A DNA stretch of 64,000 bases, from contig OZ017797.1 of assembly GCA_963969395.1 (NCBI GenBank), forward strand, positions 19,034,001 to 19,098,000. The letters run 5' to 3'. The translations under genes and the position numbers were made by a program. Source of the stretch: Pseudoscleropodium purum (lineage: Eukaryota; Streptophyta; Bryopsida; Hypnales; Brachytheciaceae). Below, piece by piece: positions 44,215-57,569 of this stretch. The notes beneath the pieces were generated by a model that ran no database searches, was not told the DNA's origin, and saw nothing but the letters and a program-made list of their open reading frames with translations. Position 1 is the stretch's first letter. Each line of letters starts with the position of its first letter.

Positions 44215-47200
44215 TAAGGTTTAGGGAGTGCTTTAGAAGAAAGTAGTTAAAACAAGGACATCTATCAAATGTGAGGAGTGATAAAAAAAATTTATCAACT
44301 TTCAACTATGGGATCATGAATTTGTCTTCACTATTCATTAGCTACCTACCAATTCTTAGTAGGGGTTTTGATACTTTTTCACTCCAAAAATTCTAAGAAA
44401 CTACACTTTGATTGTTGAATCCCACATGCATGAAATTGCATTTTGATTGTAAATCCTTGGATTTGGGAGCTCATACAAGTTACAAATATGCTCATAAAAC
44501 TTTTGAAGGCATTTCACTTCTAGAATATAACCGTAAATGCATGATTGTAGACATAGGTTTGGCAAAACTAGTTTAGATTGCGATTTTCCTACGAATTAAT
44601 TTTGAATTGAAATCTATTCTAATAAAAAATTTGAATGGTGGAGACAACCATATTTGCCTACTTCAACACAAGTAATTGTGTATCTTCAAAACTTTGAGGA
44701 TCACAAAATGTGGGATCACAAATTCAACCCTAATTTTTTTTATATGCTTCAAAGTTTGGAGGTAGCCTTCCAAGATTGGGTCCAACTTTCCATCCTACTT
44801 GGCGATCCTAACAAGTCTAGGGTGGTGTAAGTGGAGGATGACAAAGTTTTGACTACCAACAAAGCTTTGTCCATTGTCCTTGCACTATCAAGCTCATCCA
44901 CCCTCTTATAGTGTTGGGATTTCACATCATCCCACTAGATTAAGGGTTGCTATTATGTGAGCCCATGAGCGTGAACACATGAGCTTAGAAGACTACACTT
45001 ATATTATAGGATTAGTGTTTATATTATAGAAACCTTCCATAATTATAGTATGACTATAATATAGATATCTATGTTACAGGTGTTTATATTTTAAGCACCT
45101 TCAATGGTTGTAGTATATCTACTTATATATGTGCTCAAAGCTCACATGTTTGCATTTTCATCCTCTTACACTAGCATTGTTGCCATTAGATAAGTTTCCA
45201 ATGACAACACTTCAATACCCAAATCTCTACTTCCACCACCTCTTTTTCTAACTCACGACTTCTTCTTGTAGGGAAAATGGCTTCAGGGTAAATAGGTTTA
45301 GGAACTCCTTTCTTTTTCCTTCATGTTTATTGGCCAAACATGTACAAGGTCATTTAGAAGGAAAAAACATTGTGAAGGTAAAGACAAAAATATAGAAGAT
45401 AGGAAAAAAACCCTTTGAAGGCAATAAAAAAATATAAAATTTAAGAAAAATAACTTTAGAAGGAAGTGAAAAAATATAGAAAATGAAGAAAAAATTATAC
45501 AAGATAAAGAAAAAAATGCAAAATAAGAAGACCAAAATATAGAATGTTTGTAAAAATATTTAAAGTTAAAGAAAAAGAAATAGACAAGGTGACAAAAAAA
45601 CTACTCAAGACAAGTAAACCTATAGAAAAAGTAAGAAAAAACTACAGAAAGTTTGGAAAAGAAGGGTTTACAGTAAAAAAACAATATATAGATCACAAAA
45701 CCCATCTCCACCCAAAGTGCACCAAAATAACAATGAAGTCACCTTATGCTCTTTAGTCATGGTTGCCTCAATTGCAATTTTGTAGCCCATAGTAATACTT
45801 TTCAAAACATCCCTAATTCAAGTACAAGAATACCCATTTACAAGTTCAACAATAGACTTAGCTACACTTAGGGTCTCCCCATTGGGGTCTGGAGGTGTGG
45901 ATTTTCCTCTTCCTCATCCTTGTAGGTTCCCTAGCTACACCATTTTTGTATAAAAGCATAAAAAAAATTGGCCTTGAATTAGAGGTGACTAATTGGTTTT
46001 CTTCCATGTTGGCATTAACGCAAGAATCGTAGATAGATTACATACATATTGACCACCATTATCTTCAATAGGAAATAAAATACTTAGTGCCACTACTTGT
46101 GTGACCTAGTTTGGCTAGAATATGATGCTTTAAGTTGGTCCACCACATGCACCCTTCATGTGAATGGTATACTTAAGATGGATAGGGAAGGTTTGGATTG
46201 GATCCCTTTTTGTACCATTTCTACAAAATACAATGGATACCGATACATCTGGAAACACTACAGGCAATGCATGAGTGGAAATGAGGAGAATAAGACACTT
46301 GTCCTTCAACAATACATATGCAATACCACGAGATTCATGCATTTTTCATTGCAATGTACCTTAAAAGTAAATTTTTCCAATTCAAAATTGCTTTCAATTT
46401 AATCGGTAAGCCCACCCGATTAGACCTCATAGTGTCAATGGCATAAATTTTGAATGCAACCAATTTTGAAAATAGCTCAATGCTAGAGAAGTAGTTTCCA
46501 TGACAACAACATGTTCCTTTTGTTCTTGGCCATTCAACAATCTCATCACATTGTGAACCACATTCACCTCAAGACAAACCACTAGTGGTATTTCTTGTAC
46601 TCCATTATAGTTAGAGAATTATTCTAAAAAGTTAGTCACAACTCCCTAGACTCTTCCGGTTGCAAAAGTCTTCACAATCACGTGGGCTCTATAACCTCCT
46701 TCTTTGGCCTTCTAATCGTTGTCACCAAGCTTGTTTGCATCATGCAATGTAGTGGCCCTTTAGATCAGACTTTGAATCCTCCAATATTCCTTTACAAGTT
46801 GGCTTCTCTCTCCTTCCTAATTTTCAAAATCATTATAAGAAACTTTTGTCTTTTTTATAGTGAATGGAGAGTTTGTAGACTTCCATTTTTACTCTCATAT
46901 TGTGGTCTCAGTTTCTTTTATTGTGTCTTTATGAAAGAATTCAACGAGTGCATTGACCTAGGTGGCCACATGAATTCTTTCCTTCTAGACCTAGTGTCTT
47001 TTTTTTCCTCTTTGCATCCATTTGAATATCCTTAGCATGATAAATTTTGCACCTTTGCTAGCCTTTCTTCTTCTTGCTCTTGACTTTCTATGAGGTCTAG
47101 ATTTGGTTCTTCAATACGCATGTCCATTAGAGGGCTTGAAAAGAGACAAACCTATGGTGGCTCATTATTGTCAAAAGAAGAAATCAGATAGAGTTTTTTA

Positions 47201-49149
47201 CATTTGTAGTCTCATGGAGATTGTTGGATCCTGTCAAATTGAACCTGTAGTTGTTCATTGTGTTGTAGAGGGGGTTGTTTTGGACAAGCTACCTATTGTA
47301 GTTCATAAAATAAGTCATCTTGAACTTCATATTTGTTATTTTATTTTCTAAAATATGCAAGTGAAAAATGATATATACTTACCGTAAACAACAAGTCAAG
47401 GTATGGCTTATCCATTTTCTTTTAAAAAAGTTAGGAATCTAGGGCATTGTGTTTCAAGCTAGATTTGTACTTGGAAAATTTGATCACACTTGTTGCTTTA
47501 TGAATGGAGAAATATCTAGATGAAATTGTCGTAGTTGATACTACCCTAAGCATTGTGCAACTTGCTTGTAGAAGTAGCAAGGACAATTATTTGCATTCAT
47601 TGTGGATTGGCAAGCCACTTCAATCAAACTCCCTCTTGGGATAGGCAAAGACCACAAATGTGACACGTTTTACAATGCCACCACTTTGTTGACTTTATAG
47701 TGGTGTTACAAACCTTCTATGGTTTGTAATATCAAATCACAACGAACTTTAAATATGAACACAAAATATACTTATTACAAGAATGTTTCACAAGGAGCTC
47801 AAACCACTTGACCATAAAGAGAGATCAATCTCCAAAAAGAGTTCTCTCACCCTCAAGTTCCATTGTATACAATAGAGGCTATCAATAAAGACTACAAATC
47901 CTTCAAATAGACTAGGACTTCTTTTCTACCTTTTAGCTTTCTATCCTTGGTTCTATCTAGAACCATTTACCAAAGTAAAATTCTTAATTATATTTCTCCA
48001 ATCATGTCTTACCATATCTTATATAAATCATTTCTTGTCCAAATTTTAATTTTCTACTTGGAGTTATTGAACTCCAAGTTCCAACATGCTTATCTTTGTT
48101 TGGGAGTTGTTTAATTCTAGTACACTAGTCATCTAGATTTTAGCATAAATTGTATCTTGAATTTGCTTTTGCAATAGTATTCTTATATTATGAAGGTTAA
48201 TAATTTGTTTGAAAAATAAACACAATTTTTGCCATCAATAACTTAGAACAAATGCAAATTTTGTTATCACGAAAGCTCTAACTGGAGCTATAGTTGCTAA
48301 GTTTAGACCATTGTGATGAGATCAATCTTCCCTCCATTGTTAAACGTCCAATTTGCAACTATAGTAACATGCTTGAGAATTAACCATCTAAGGAGAAATA
48401 TAGAGTTGTTGATTGACGAAACTACTCTTTGGAACATTTTCATTTTGTGGGGTATATAAAGAAAGGAAAACAATTGAATGAGAATTTTTTTTGAATAATT
48501 TTCTATATAGAGCTAATATGACTTTTTGTAGGGAAAATAGTGTAGGTCACAATAGATGTACATAGACTACATTAGATGAGCCTTTAAATACACCAAGATG
48601 GTTTAAAAAGTGATTAAGAAGATGATAAAAGTGCTTAGCCAATGTCCAAGCAATCACCAGTATCTAGTTTTTGAGAGCATATCCTCTCAACAATACTTTG
48701 ATAATCAATCCAACCACTAAATCTTAATCTTGGTGTTGATTTCTATCTAGGCAATGTAAGCACTCCTTAATAAGACATACATGACACATATTAGTATCCT
48801 TTAATCACTACTAATTGTCCTTAAACCATGCATTTAGTAGAATTTTTTTTCTTTTTAATTAATTTTATCCATTTTAACACCCATTTGAACTATTTCAAGC
48901 CCTTTTCTAGGGGTGATTCTTGAAGTTTGAGGCATTTAAGAGCATATTACTTTACAATCAATGTTGATGACGTTAGGATGACAACTCAAAAATCAAAACA
49001 GTATCCTAGAAGAATTTGAATAGTAATCCATTTTCTATAGATCTTGAACCCCTACCTTCAACTTTGCCCAAAGACCTTTGGCAATATCTCTAAATTTCAG
49101 CCTTGGTGTAAATAGAAGTGCCTATGTTGTTGCCCTTTGAGCAAAGAAA
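44215..49149. other. Gene-poor stretch with decayed coding patches
   Basis: No intact gene. 45016-45115 has two related units starting GTGTTTATATT. 45358-45545 is an A-rich imperfect minisatellite of about 45-bp units (GAAGG, then AAAAAATATAGAA-like). 46460-46690 reads as protein on the minus strand with two stops. The remainder is AT-rich. Confidence 0.4.
46460..46690 (-). pseudogene. Decayed coding patch, family unknown
   Basis: One minus frame gives AHVIVKTFATGRV, stop, GVVTNFLE, stop, then FSNYNGVQEIPLVVCLEVNV and NVMRLLNGQEQKEHVVVMET. The amino-acid pattern is protein-like over about 75 codons but no domain was recognised; probably retroelement debris. Confidence 0.3.
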
Positions 49150-49346
49150 ACTAGTAAACTACTTATCATGTCATAATTTTTTTTCTATAAATCAAAAAGG
49201 TTTGAAAATCATTGCCTTTGAAAGGTACTCCTTGTCCATCCATCTTCTGAAAATTTCAACCCTAAATATCTATTACTCTATAGTTGGTGACTTGATCAAA
49301 AATGCTATATTACCAAAAAAAAGCTTTGTTTGGTCATTTAGGGGTT
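49150..49346 (-). mobile_element. TTAA-family fragment, R7
   Basis: Ends GGTCATTTAGGGG then TTAA (49345-49348). It contains CTCCTTGTCCATCCATCTTC, matching the reverse complement of the left part of R1. Only about 200 bp of the family remains. Confidence 0.5.
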
Positions 49347-49364
49347 AAAAACCCAAGAACACTC

Positions 49365-49485
49365 ATTGGAGGTCAAACTATTGTATAGAACCTCTGGCCC
49401 TTTCTACACAAAATTCCAAGGATGAACATATGCACTTCTATCTTATATAGAAGGATATTTTGACATCCATTGGATAGGCAATAAA
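49365..49485 (-). repeat. 120-bp dispersed repeat, copy 6 (inverted)
   Basis: ACTCATTGGAGGTCAAACTA through CATCCATTGGATAGGC is the reverse complement of copy 1. It lies right beside R7. Confidence 0.65.
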
Positions 49486-49867
49486 CGTCGATGACATTGT
49501 TCAAGGGGTAATCCTTCATGGCATTGAAGACCTAGAGCGTTTGATGAATGATTTCACTCTTCATTGTAGAAACAAAGAATGAACTTATTGGTTCAATAAA
49601 TAAAACATTTTGGTGATCATCTTGGTTGTAGGGAGGTGCATTCTACAATGGTTAACAAGAAAGAGACACCACTCCAATCCAAAAGCCAAAGGTCAAACAA
49701 TCAAGAAAAGAATGCACAAATGAAAAGTTAATTAAGGTTATGAGGTTGGGTGGAATGTGAGCTAGTTGGGTCCATTTTATTTTTTTACCCCTTAAATAGA
49801 ACGGGCTAGTGTCTATAGAAATCATCCCTTTCGGTACCATAAAATCACGAGCTTAAAAAAAATAAGA

Positions 49868-49980
49868 GCACTCATTGGACATCAAATTACTATGCAAGAC
49901 CTCCTCTTTTCAAACAAAATTCCAAAGATGAACATCAAGATTTCTATCTTACATAGAAGGATTATATATCATCCATCAAA
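49868..49980 (-). repeat. 120-bp dispersed repeat, copy 7 (inverted)
   Basis: GCACTCATTGGACATCAAAT through ATAGAAGGATTATATATCAT; diverged from copy 6. Confidence 0.6.
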
Positions 49981-51707
49981 CAATAAACATCCACGGCTCT
50001 GTGCAAGGGTTAAGGTAGAAGCACCAATTGTCAACCACACCTAGTACCCAACTTGTAGGGAGGGCCATTTCCAACTAAGAGAGCCAACCCATTTCCAACC
50101 ACTTAAGCAATTATGGATGTATAGAGGGCAAATTTTTTCCTTATATAAAAATAGAGTTTGGAAGGATTGTATAATTTTTCAAATTTCTTTTACTCAAAAT
50201 ATAATTATTATGAATTTTTTAGCCAAACTGTACTATATGACCTATATTAGTCATATAAACTTTTCTATTTCCAACCATAGGTTGGTTGCAAATCAACCAA
50301 GGGCTGATTGCAATGTTAAGAGCCTTGCAACCAATCACCATGGGCTGATTGCAATGTTAAGAGTCTTGCAACCAATCACCATGGGCCACTATGACTTTGG
50401 AAATTGTGCCACAACTTCACAAAAATAGAACATCTTATAGGTTGGAAATGAGGGGAGGGGTGATCAAAAATGGGTTGGCTCCTATAAGACTTGAACAAAT
50501 TTCCAACTAAAGCTTAGAATGGGTTTTTTGGGTCCTTTTCAATGTTGGCACTAATGATATTATGACACATGTCTCAAAGTAGCGAGCAAGAAAGTTGAAA
50601 GTAGTGAATAAGAAAGTAATTCAACTATGATCAGAATTGGAAGACTCTAGACATTGGCTACTAGTGAAATGCACTTGATGACTCCCAAAATTCACAGTAA
50701 TTTCAATTTGGGGAATAAACTGATTCTGAAAATTTTGCTATGCCCATATTTCCTATCTTCCTACATGGGAAAACTTTTTACCACCTCGTTGACTGCACAC
50801 AAAACTGCTCCAAAATTGCTTAAATGATTGACTACCGGTGTATTTACCTTAAATTTGTCAAGTGAAATATGAGCATGCACCAGAACTATATATGGTACTG
50901 GCATCTTCAATTCAATTCAACTACAACCCTAATTTGAGTTCTGCTCATTTGGCCAGAAATACCATTCTGTGGGTGCCATAAATTTCCACCAAAACTTGAG
51001 TACCTTAGTTCAGACCTTGAGCAAATGTCAGTCAATGAAAAATAAAATTCAATTTTAAAAAATGAATTCCTTGGTATGCTTTTTGGGTTGCCATGGAGGC
51101 AAGTGGCACAATAATAAGTTAAGTCAGGTTTGACATTTATTTGTTCCCACTTTGAACCCAGTCTAGTGGAGTAATAAGTCAAGTCACAAATCCAACCTTC
51201 AAATCTATTAATTAATTAACTAATTTGTTCAAGTCTATCTTCCCTAGAATTTTAAGTGAATATCCGCATCTATTGCAAGTTCAATGTGCTTAAACTTCAA
51301 AATGCATGTTTTTGTAGTCCTTTAAGAAGCTCAAGTTTTGTCTTTCAACATGTTTAGAAAAAACAACATGTATGTCCAATAACTTATATGTTTTAGTCCA
51401 TAGGTTGAAAAATGGGTTGAGAATATACAAAAAAAAAATTAAACCCCAAAAGCTTTCACATTCATCCTTAAGAAAATTACAAAATAGGAAGTGCGTAGTA
51501 TGGAATGAAAGAATAGACCGAACCACTGATAATTTTTATAAGAAATTAAAAATCTCAAAGGTGAACATGTTCTCATAAAAATTGTTAACTTTTCTTTTTG
51601 TTTCAATTTAAATATTTTGAAAAATTGAATTTAAAAAACTGACTTTATATATAATTTTTACCTTCATTGCTTACCAAATAAACTCTTTGTAGCTTTTACC
51701 TCATTAA
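49981..51707. other. No supported gene
   Basis: AT-rich apart from the short tandem repeat at 50301-50382. Confidence 0.4.
50301..50382. repeat. 41-bp tandem duplication, two units
   Basis: Units 50301-50341 and 50342-50382 start GGGCTGATTGCAATGTTAAG and differ at one base, so the duplication is recent. Confidence 0.9.
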
Positions 51708-52349
51708 TCCCTATAGTTCTTTCATGTTTAGAGTCTCAAAATTTTTTAGAAATACACATTTCCAAAGCAAGACTAAAATCTTCGTCTATATTTTTTCTTA
51801 GCAAATTTAATTCTAAAATCCTTTAGATAACTTGTTAGAATACATCCTTCTAAAATTTTAGAATGAAAAACCTTACCAATTGCAAGATCATGATTCTTGG
51901 ATTTAAAAAAGAAGTAGTCTTTTTCAACTCTTCCTAAATGGTCAAATTTGATCTTTCAAACTTTTTATCCAAAAATGTATAGATCCTACAACTTGTAACT
52001 CTCCATAATATGTTAAAGAAATAAGTTGGAAATATCTACAAAATATTTTAACCAAAAAATTACATATTCATGTTTGAAAAAAAATAGGAAATAGAAAAAA
52101 ATAGAATATGATTTAAAAATATGACATTGCCAAGAATTTATGTATAGAATTGAAAAATGCCAATTATAATGGGTGCAAGGTTGTAATAAACAATCTATAT
52201 CTTGTGGTTTTATTTTTTCAAAAACTATTAAAAATTGAGTTAAATAAAAGACTTCAAAGTTTATTATAGAGTAGACATTCCATGATTGTCCACAAACTAA
52301 AAATCCACTTAATTTTCATCTTGTTAATTGAAATGGAATGATTTAAAGT

Positions 52350-52383
<34 letters not shown>

Positions 52384-52614
52384 AAACCAATTTGAAAATT
52401 TATTTCCTGAAGAAAGTGATTTTCTTAGTTGCCTAGTTGATCTCCAAAAGAAACTATATATCATACAAAAGTTATAAAAGATACTGTATCTTAAAGCTAT
52501 TCTTTGACAACATTGTTTGTGAAAATTTTTAAGGAAAAATAATGAAAATTCAATTCTTAGCAATTTGCCCAAAATTTTTATGTTGCCAAAAAATGTTGTT
52601 TGGTCCTTTAAAGG
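51708..52614 (-). mobile_element. TTAA-family element, copy R5
   Basis: TTAA (51704-51707) then TCCCTATAGTTC; right end GGTCCTTTAAAGG then TTAA (52615-52618). The inverse-orientation interior is shared with R3 and R4. It carries a TA microsatellite. Confidence 0.65.
52352..52381. repeat. (TA)n microsatellite
   Basis: Fifteen TA units inside R5. Confidence 0.9.
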
Positions 52615-52618
52615 TTAA

Positions 52619-55600
52619 TCAAAATTGAACATTTGAAATGTTTTCAATAGGTATTAGTCTATACAAAAAATAAAATAAATTCTAATTTAAAACCATGAGG
52701 AAAATGTGTAGAAAAGATTTCATCTCATTTGACTATATAGATTGTAAGAATATCACATTTGAAGTTTGAAAAAAAGGTTATTTTAGCCCTTTCAAATAGA
52801 AATAATAGACTTCAAGCCCTCGTGGAATGAATTTTTGTTCTATATACTATTGAGCTTCTACATGATAGATTGTTACATCATGTTAGATTTTGTGGTTAAG
52901 CACAAGTATGCAAAAGATTAAAGCACATAAGGGCTCTATTCTTCTATAATCACCAAGTAATCTAACAATGCACTAGCCATTTTTTGATGATTTAGTGAGC
53001 ACTGAGAATTTTGTTTTTTAAAATTTAGAATGGTAATAATATAGAATAACTCATTTAGAATAAGTGGAAAATATCAAAATATTGGATTGTACAAATTGTA
53101 AGATTATAGTGTTTAAAGTTACAAGAAAATGTATGCTTTTTGAAATTGCCTATTAAAGCTAACAAAGTTTGAGACCTTTTGAAGTGAGATATTCAAACCA
53201 AATAGAGGTTTTTTTAAACAATTATATATTATATCATATTAGTTACATAAATGTACATGTCAAATTTTGAGAGTAGATGAAGGGTTTAGCACAAGTTGCC
53301 CAAACTACCCAAACTATCCAAATGTTTTGAGGAAACATAATTTTTCACCTAATTGCACTCCCTCCTTGTCAAAGGTAGTTGGTGCATACACTTTGAGTCA
53401 AAATTTTAGAAACTTATTTTCAAATTGGCTTTATAGGATCCTACTTAAACATTTAAATTGCCCATTCAACAAAGAATTTTCCTCTAGGGCTAAAGAAAAG
53501 TTTGTTTCTAATCAACAAAAAATCAATCATTTTATCCATGCAATGTATATAAAAGATTGTCATTTGTTTGTCTTTTAAAGGACAAGGTGAACCTTCAAAC
53601 CACTGTACAACTCAACTTATACTGTTTGAGTTCTTTCTCTTGATCTTTATGTCATCAACTTTTGTTGCAATTTTGAGTTGGGCCATTAGAGGAATTGTCA
53701 ATTGAAGGAATTTCTTCTTTTCTACAAAGTTTATTGAATGTATTAGAAAATAAATTTAAAAGGTAAATTTCATTATAAAAAACTAATTTAATAAATAAAA
53801 AGTCCTTCCTCTACTAGAGAATTTTGAAGCTTGGTGTAGGAAATTTTTTGCTTCCAAATATTCATTGAAATAAAAACTATATTTCTAGAGAGTTCATTTG
53901 TATTCTTCTCTAAAAAAACCTCTAAAGATAGTCATGCTAAAAATTGACATCATAAGAGCTTGTCCAAACTTTCATTTGTCCATTAAGGGGACAATTAATA
54001 CTTTAGAAGGTAAGTCATAATATGATGTACTGTACAATTTCCAATGGAGGATTGGAGAGCCTCACAACGTCTCCATAGGCCATCTTCCAAATTCCTAGCA
54101 TCTCAACTCTAGGCCTCAAGGCATTATTTACAACAAGGACCTTAGTGTGGGGTCTTGAATATTCGGACACCCAATTCATTCAGACCTCCAAAGGAACCGA
54201 AGATCTTTCTCTAAGTTTGGTACAAGTTCTTGATATTTTTTTAATATTTAAAAAATATATAATGGATGTAAAATACAATGTTCTAGGCACTACTAAGAGA
54301 GAATGAATTGAGGTCAAAACACCCGAAAACATCTGTGTATTCTTCACAAGTAGACTTCTATTGAAATAGTCTCCCAAAGTGCAATTAAACTGTTTCTATA
54401 CTTAACTCTGATTAGTTTGGCAATTGATTCTCTAGATTTAGTTTTATGAGTAGACTATGTAACCTAGGATTTTGAGTGAATTAGAGAGCTTTTACTAAAA
54501 AATTGACAATAATTACATGTCTCATCTAAAAATTCTTATATTATTTTATGGTCCAAGATGATCCTAAACTACAAGATGATGGCGGAAAGGTACCCAAACC
54601 AAATGGTGTGATTGTAGGTTTGATACTTGGCGGTGACATGTAGTTTATCTGGCGTGAAAGTAGCCTTTTTCCTTGACGAGAACCCTCACAGTGCGTTGTT
54701 TAACACATTTGTATCACTGCGTCCCTTACTGGTTGTATGTTTCAAAAAAATAATCTCATTTTTTTATATTGAAAAACTCATGATTATCCATTGCCATTAC
54801 TACCACAAAAATAAAAATAAATTCTAATAAAAGGTGCCTCCACCTGTGCTGAATTGCTTATTTTGACAGTTTCGATTGATGTTTTACTGTTTTAAGGTTT
54901 TCCAAGAGTCAGTCATAGCTGCCTGTCATGTTGACCTTCTCTTCTGAGTTTCAACAAAAGAGGGACAAAGGGCCCACTTCTCAGTTGAGGGAAACCCGTC
55001 CAGTTGTCAAACTGAAGCCCCTTTTTTTCTTCTTAAAAACAAATGGACAATTTCACTGAAGCCCTCTTTTGATGAATTCAATTCAATTAAGCTTAGTTCC
55101 CAGTCACCGTTTCATTTGTTAAGAAAAAAAAAAAGTTTAGTTCTTAGTTGCCTCTGATTACCGTACACATGTAGGTCAGTTTCAAAAATAAGTAGGGAAA
55201 TTTTGGATCATGTCTAAAATTTGAAAATTTTATTTTTGCTAATTCTGAATATCCAAAAATTATTCTTGAGAAAATTTAGAAAAATGAAATACATTCATGT
55301 ATGAGTAGAAAATATCAATCCAAAATTAACAGTGTCAAAAAATTAGAGAAAGCAAAGTGTTGAAAGCCAGGAATTTAGATCAAGCTGTCGAATTGTTGAA
55401 GTACAAAGAATAAACTATTTTGGTAGCAAGGTGCCAAAATTGGCCTACACATATAGTATGAGAGTAACTTATTGTAGGATAATAATGAGCTATATTAGAG
55501 TAACAATGAGCCTAGGTAGATTGACTAGGTAATAACATATGACAAAGAACAAAATTATTACTGATAATCTAAAGGTTGACTTCCATGTGGGGTCATGGCT

Positions 55601-55938
55601 AGAGAAGCTTGCTAATAAGCAATGGACTTCATTGGTTGCAACTCCACATAGAAGCCGACCTTAAGTCCTTTAGGCTTTGATAGAGTAAAATCGTAGGTAA
55701 CCTTTAACATCAGTCCCACCCTCTACAAGTTTGATTTTCAAAGAATCTTGAGATAGCATCACTAATGATACTCCATTGGAGTTAAATTTTTATATATCAT
55801 TTTTATGTCTCTTAGCCATTAAAGCCCCAAGGTCATTTCTCCATAAAAAAACCAATCAAACCCGTCATTTTCAATGCAAACAACAAAATTTTTAATATTA
55901 GACAATCCCACTAGCAATCCTCTAGGTGCATTGTTGCT

Positions 55939-55980
<42 letters not shown>

Positions 55981-56648
55981 CCCTTAGCCATATGTAGTGT
56001 TAAATGGATCTTCAAGTCCGCAAGTTGGAATGCTTGTCTTGAAACCAACTATAACTATATAATTCTCCAACCTACACTACATTGCCATGGATGAAGTTTA
56101 GTGAAGGAAAAGCTTCATGTGATCATATTGCACATTGTTGTAGGCAATAGGTGGTTGCCTACCCTAAGTCTTAGGAGGAGTGAACACCAATTCATTTGGT
56201 GTGATTGTCTTAGAGGATGTCATTGGAATGATTGCTTTCTTTTTTGTGCATGAGATGCACATCCCCTTCCCTTAAGCAATTGCTTTCAAAGAATTGCCCT
56301 TGGTATGGCAAGACTTGTAGATGTCTCTCCTTGTTACTAATCAAAAGTCAATTTTGTGTCTTTTTTCTTTCAAGTTTGTTGATGCTTCACTTTTAATTTA
56401 GATAGATTGTCTAAAGATGAATTATTTAGCTCTAGTTTAGAAGATGCATCTATTGCAATGCAAACACAAATCCACTCTTGCATCCAATAAAAGAGGCATT
56501 GTAATTCATTCCACATCTTGCCAACCAACTACTGTACATATTGACTCTATAGTGTAGACCAATGTAGTTCCAATTATCAAGAGTTATGTTGATGTTGCAT
56601 TCACATTGCCTAAATATTGAGTTAGTTGAAGTTCCTCACTATTAATAC
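52619..56648. other. AT-rich gene-free stretch
   Basis: No supported gene. It includes a (TTG)n run at 55941-55980 and an inverted retroposon-like tail near 55020-55046. Confidence 0.45.
55941..55980. repeat. (TTG)n microsatellite
   Basis: Thirteen TGT units without interruption. Confidence 0.9.
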
Positions 56649-56652
56649 TTAA

Positions 56653-57562
56653 TCCCTCAAAGACCAAACTACATTATTTGACAATATAGCAATTTTGAGC
56701 ACCTCACTACGAATGGAATTTTTTTTTTCTTTAAAATTTTTATACATGTACTCAAGGAGTAGCTTAAGGCACAACAATTTTCATAACTTTTTACTATATG
56801 GTTCAAAAGTTATTGCAGGATATGAAATTTTCAATGCTAAGTAGATAGCCCAAAAATTTCTTAAAAAATTACTTTTTTCAAAAATAAAAAGTTGAAATTG
56901 TTTTTTTAGATTTGTATGTATGTGGAAAGCTTTAAATCATTACATTTTGATTAATGAGATGAAAGTTATGAGGTGTTCTAGTTTGCAGGCAATTATGGAT
57001 TTCTACTCTACAATAAACTCTGAAGTCCTTTATTTAACTAAATTTTTAATGTTTTCTAAAAAAAATAGAAGCATTTGATGTAGATTGTTTATTACAACAT
57101 TACAACCATTGGGATTGAAAATTTTCAATTCCATAATTATTTTCTTAAAAATTTAGTATTTCAAATTATTCTTTACTTCTTTCTATTTACTATTTTTTTC
57201 CTATGTGTTTTGCAATTCCAAATGATCTAAAATTTTTCAAGTATGTATCCAAATTGCCTTGAAGAATTAAACCAAATAATTACCACCATTTTGGACATTT
57301 TTTCATACAAATGTGACATTGTGAAGTGTAGTTCAATTTTTTGCAGGACCCCAATTTTTTTTGTCAATTCAAACACAAATATCTTTCAATCTACAAGGTG
57401 GAAATTTTTGAAATTTTTTCTACATCTTTTTAAACTAGCGCACTACAAGATCTTGTAGTTACATGTGTCCAAAAATGTTTTTCTTCTAAAATTTGGTACT
57501 TGTATTAGAAATATAAGTTTTAGAGTGTTTTTGGTGAAAACATAATCTTTGACTTTTAGGGG
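56653..57562 (+). mobile_element. TTAA-family element, copy R6 (910 bp)
   Basis: TTAA (56649-56652) then TCCCTCAAAGACC; right end CTTTTAGGGG then TTAA (57563-57566). Interior follows R1 block by block, including GATCTTGTAGTTACATGTGT near the right. Confidence 0.7.
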
Positions 57563-57569
57563 TTAAATT

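Noticed and set aside
47103..47351. Retroviral-type protease domain in an 82-codon plus frame
   Set aside because: The spacing of hydrophobic residues is suggestive, but the catalytic D-(T/S)-G triad is absent.
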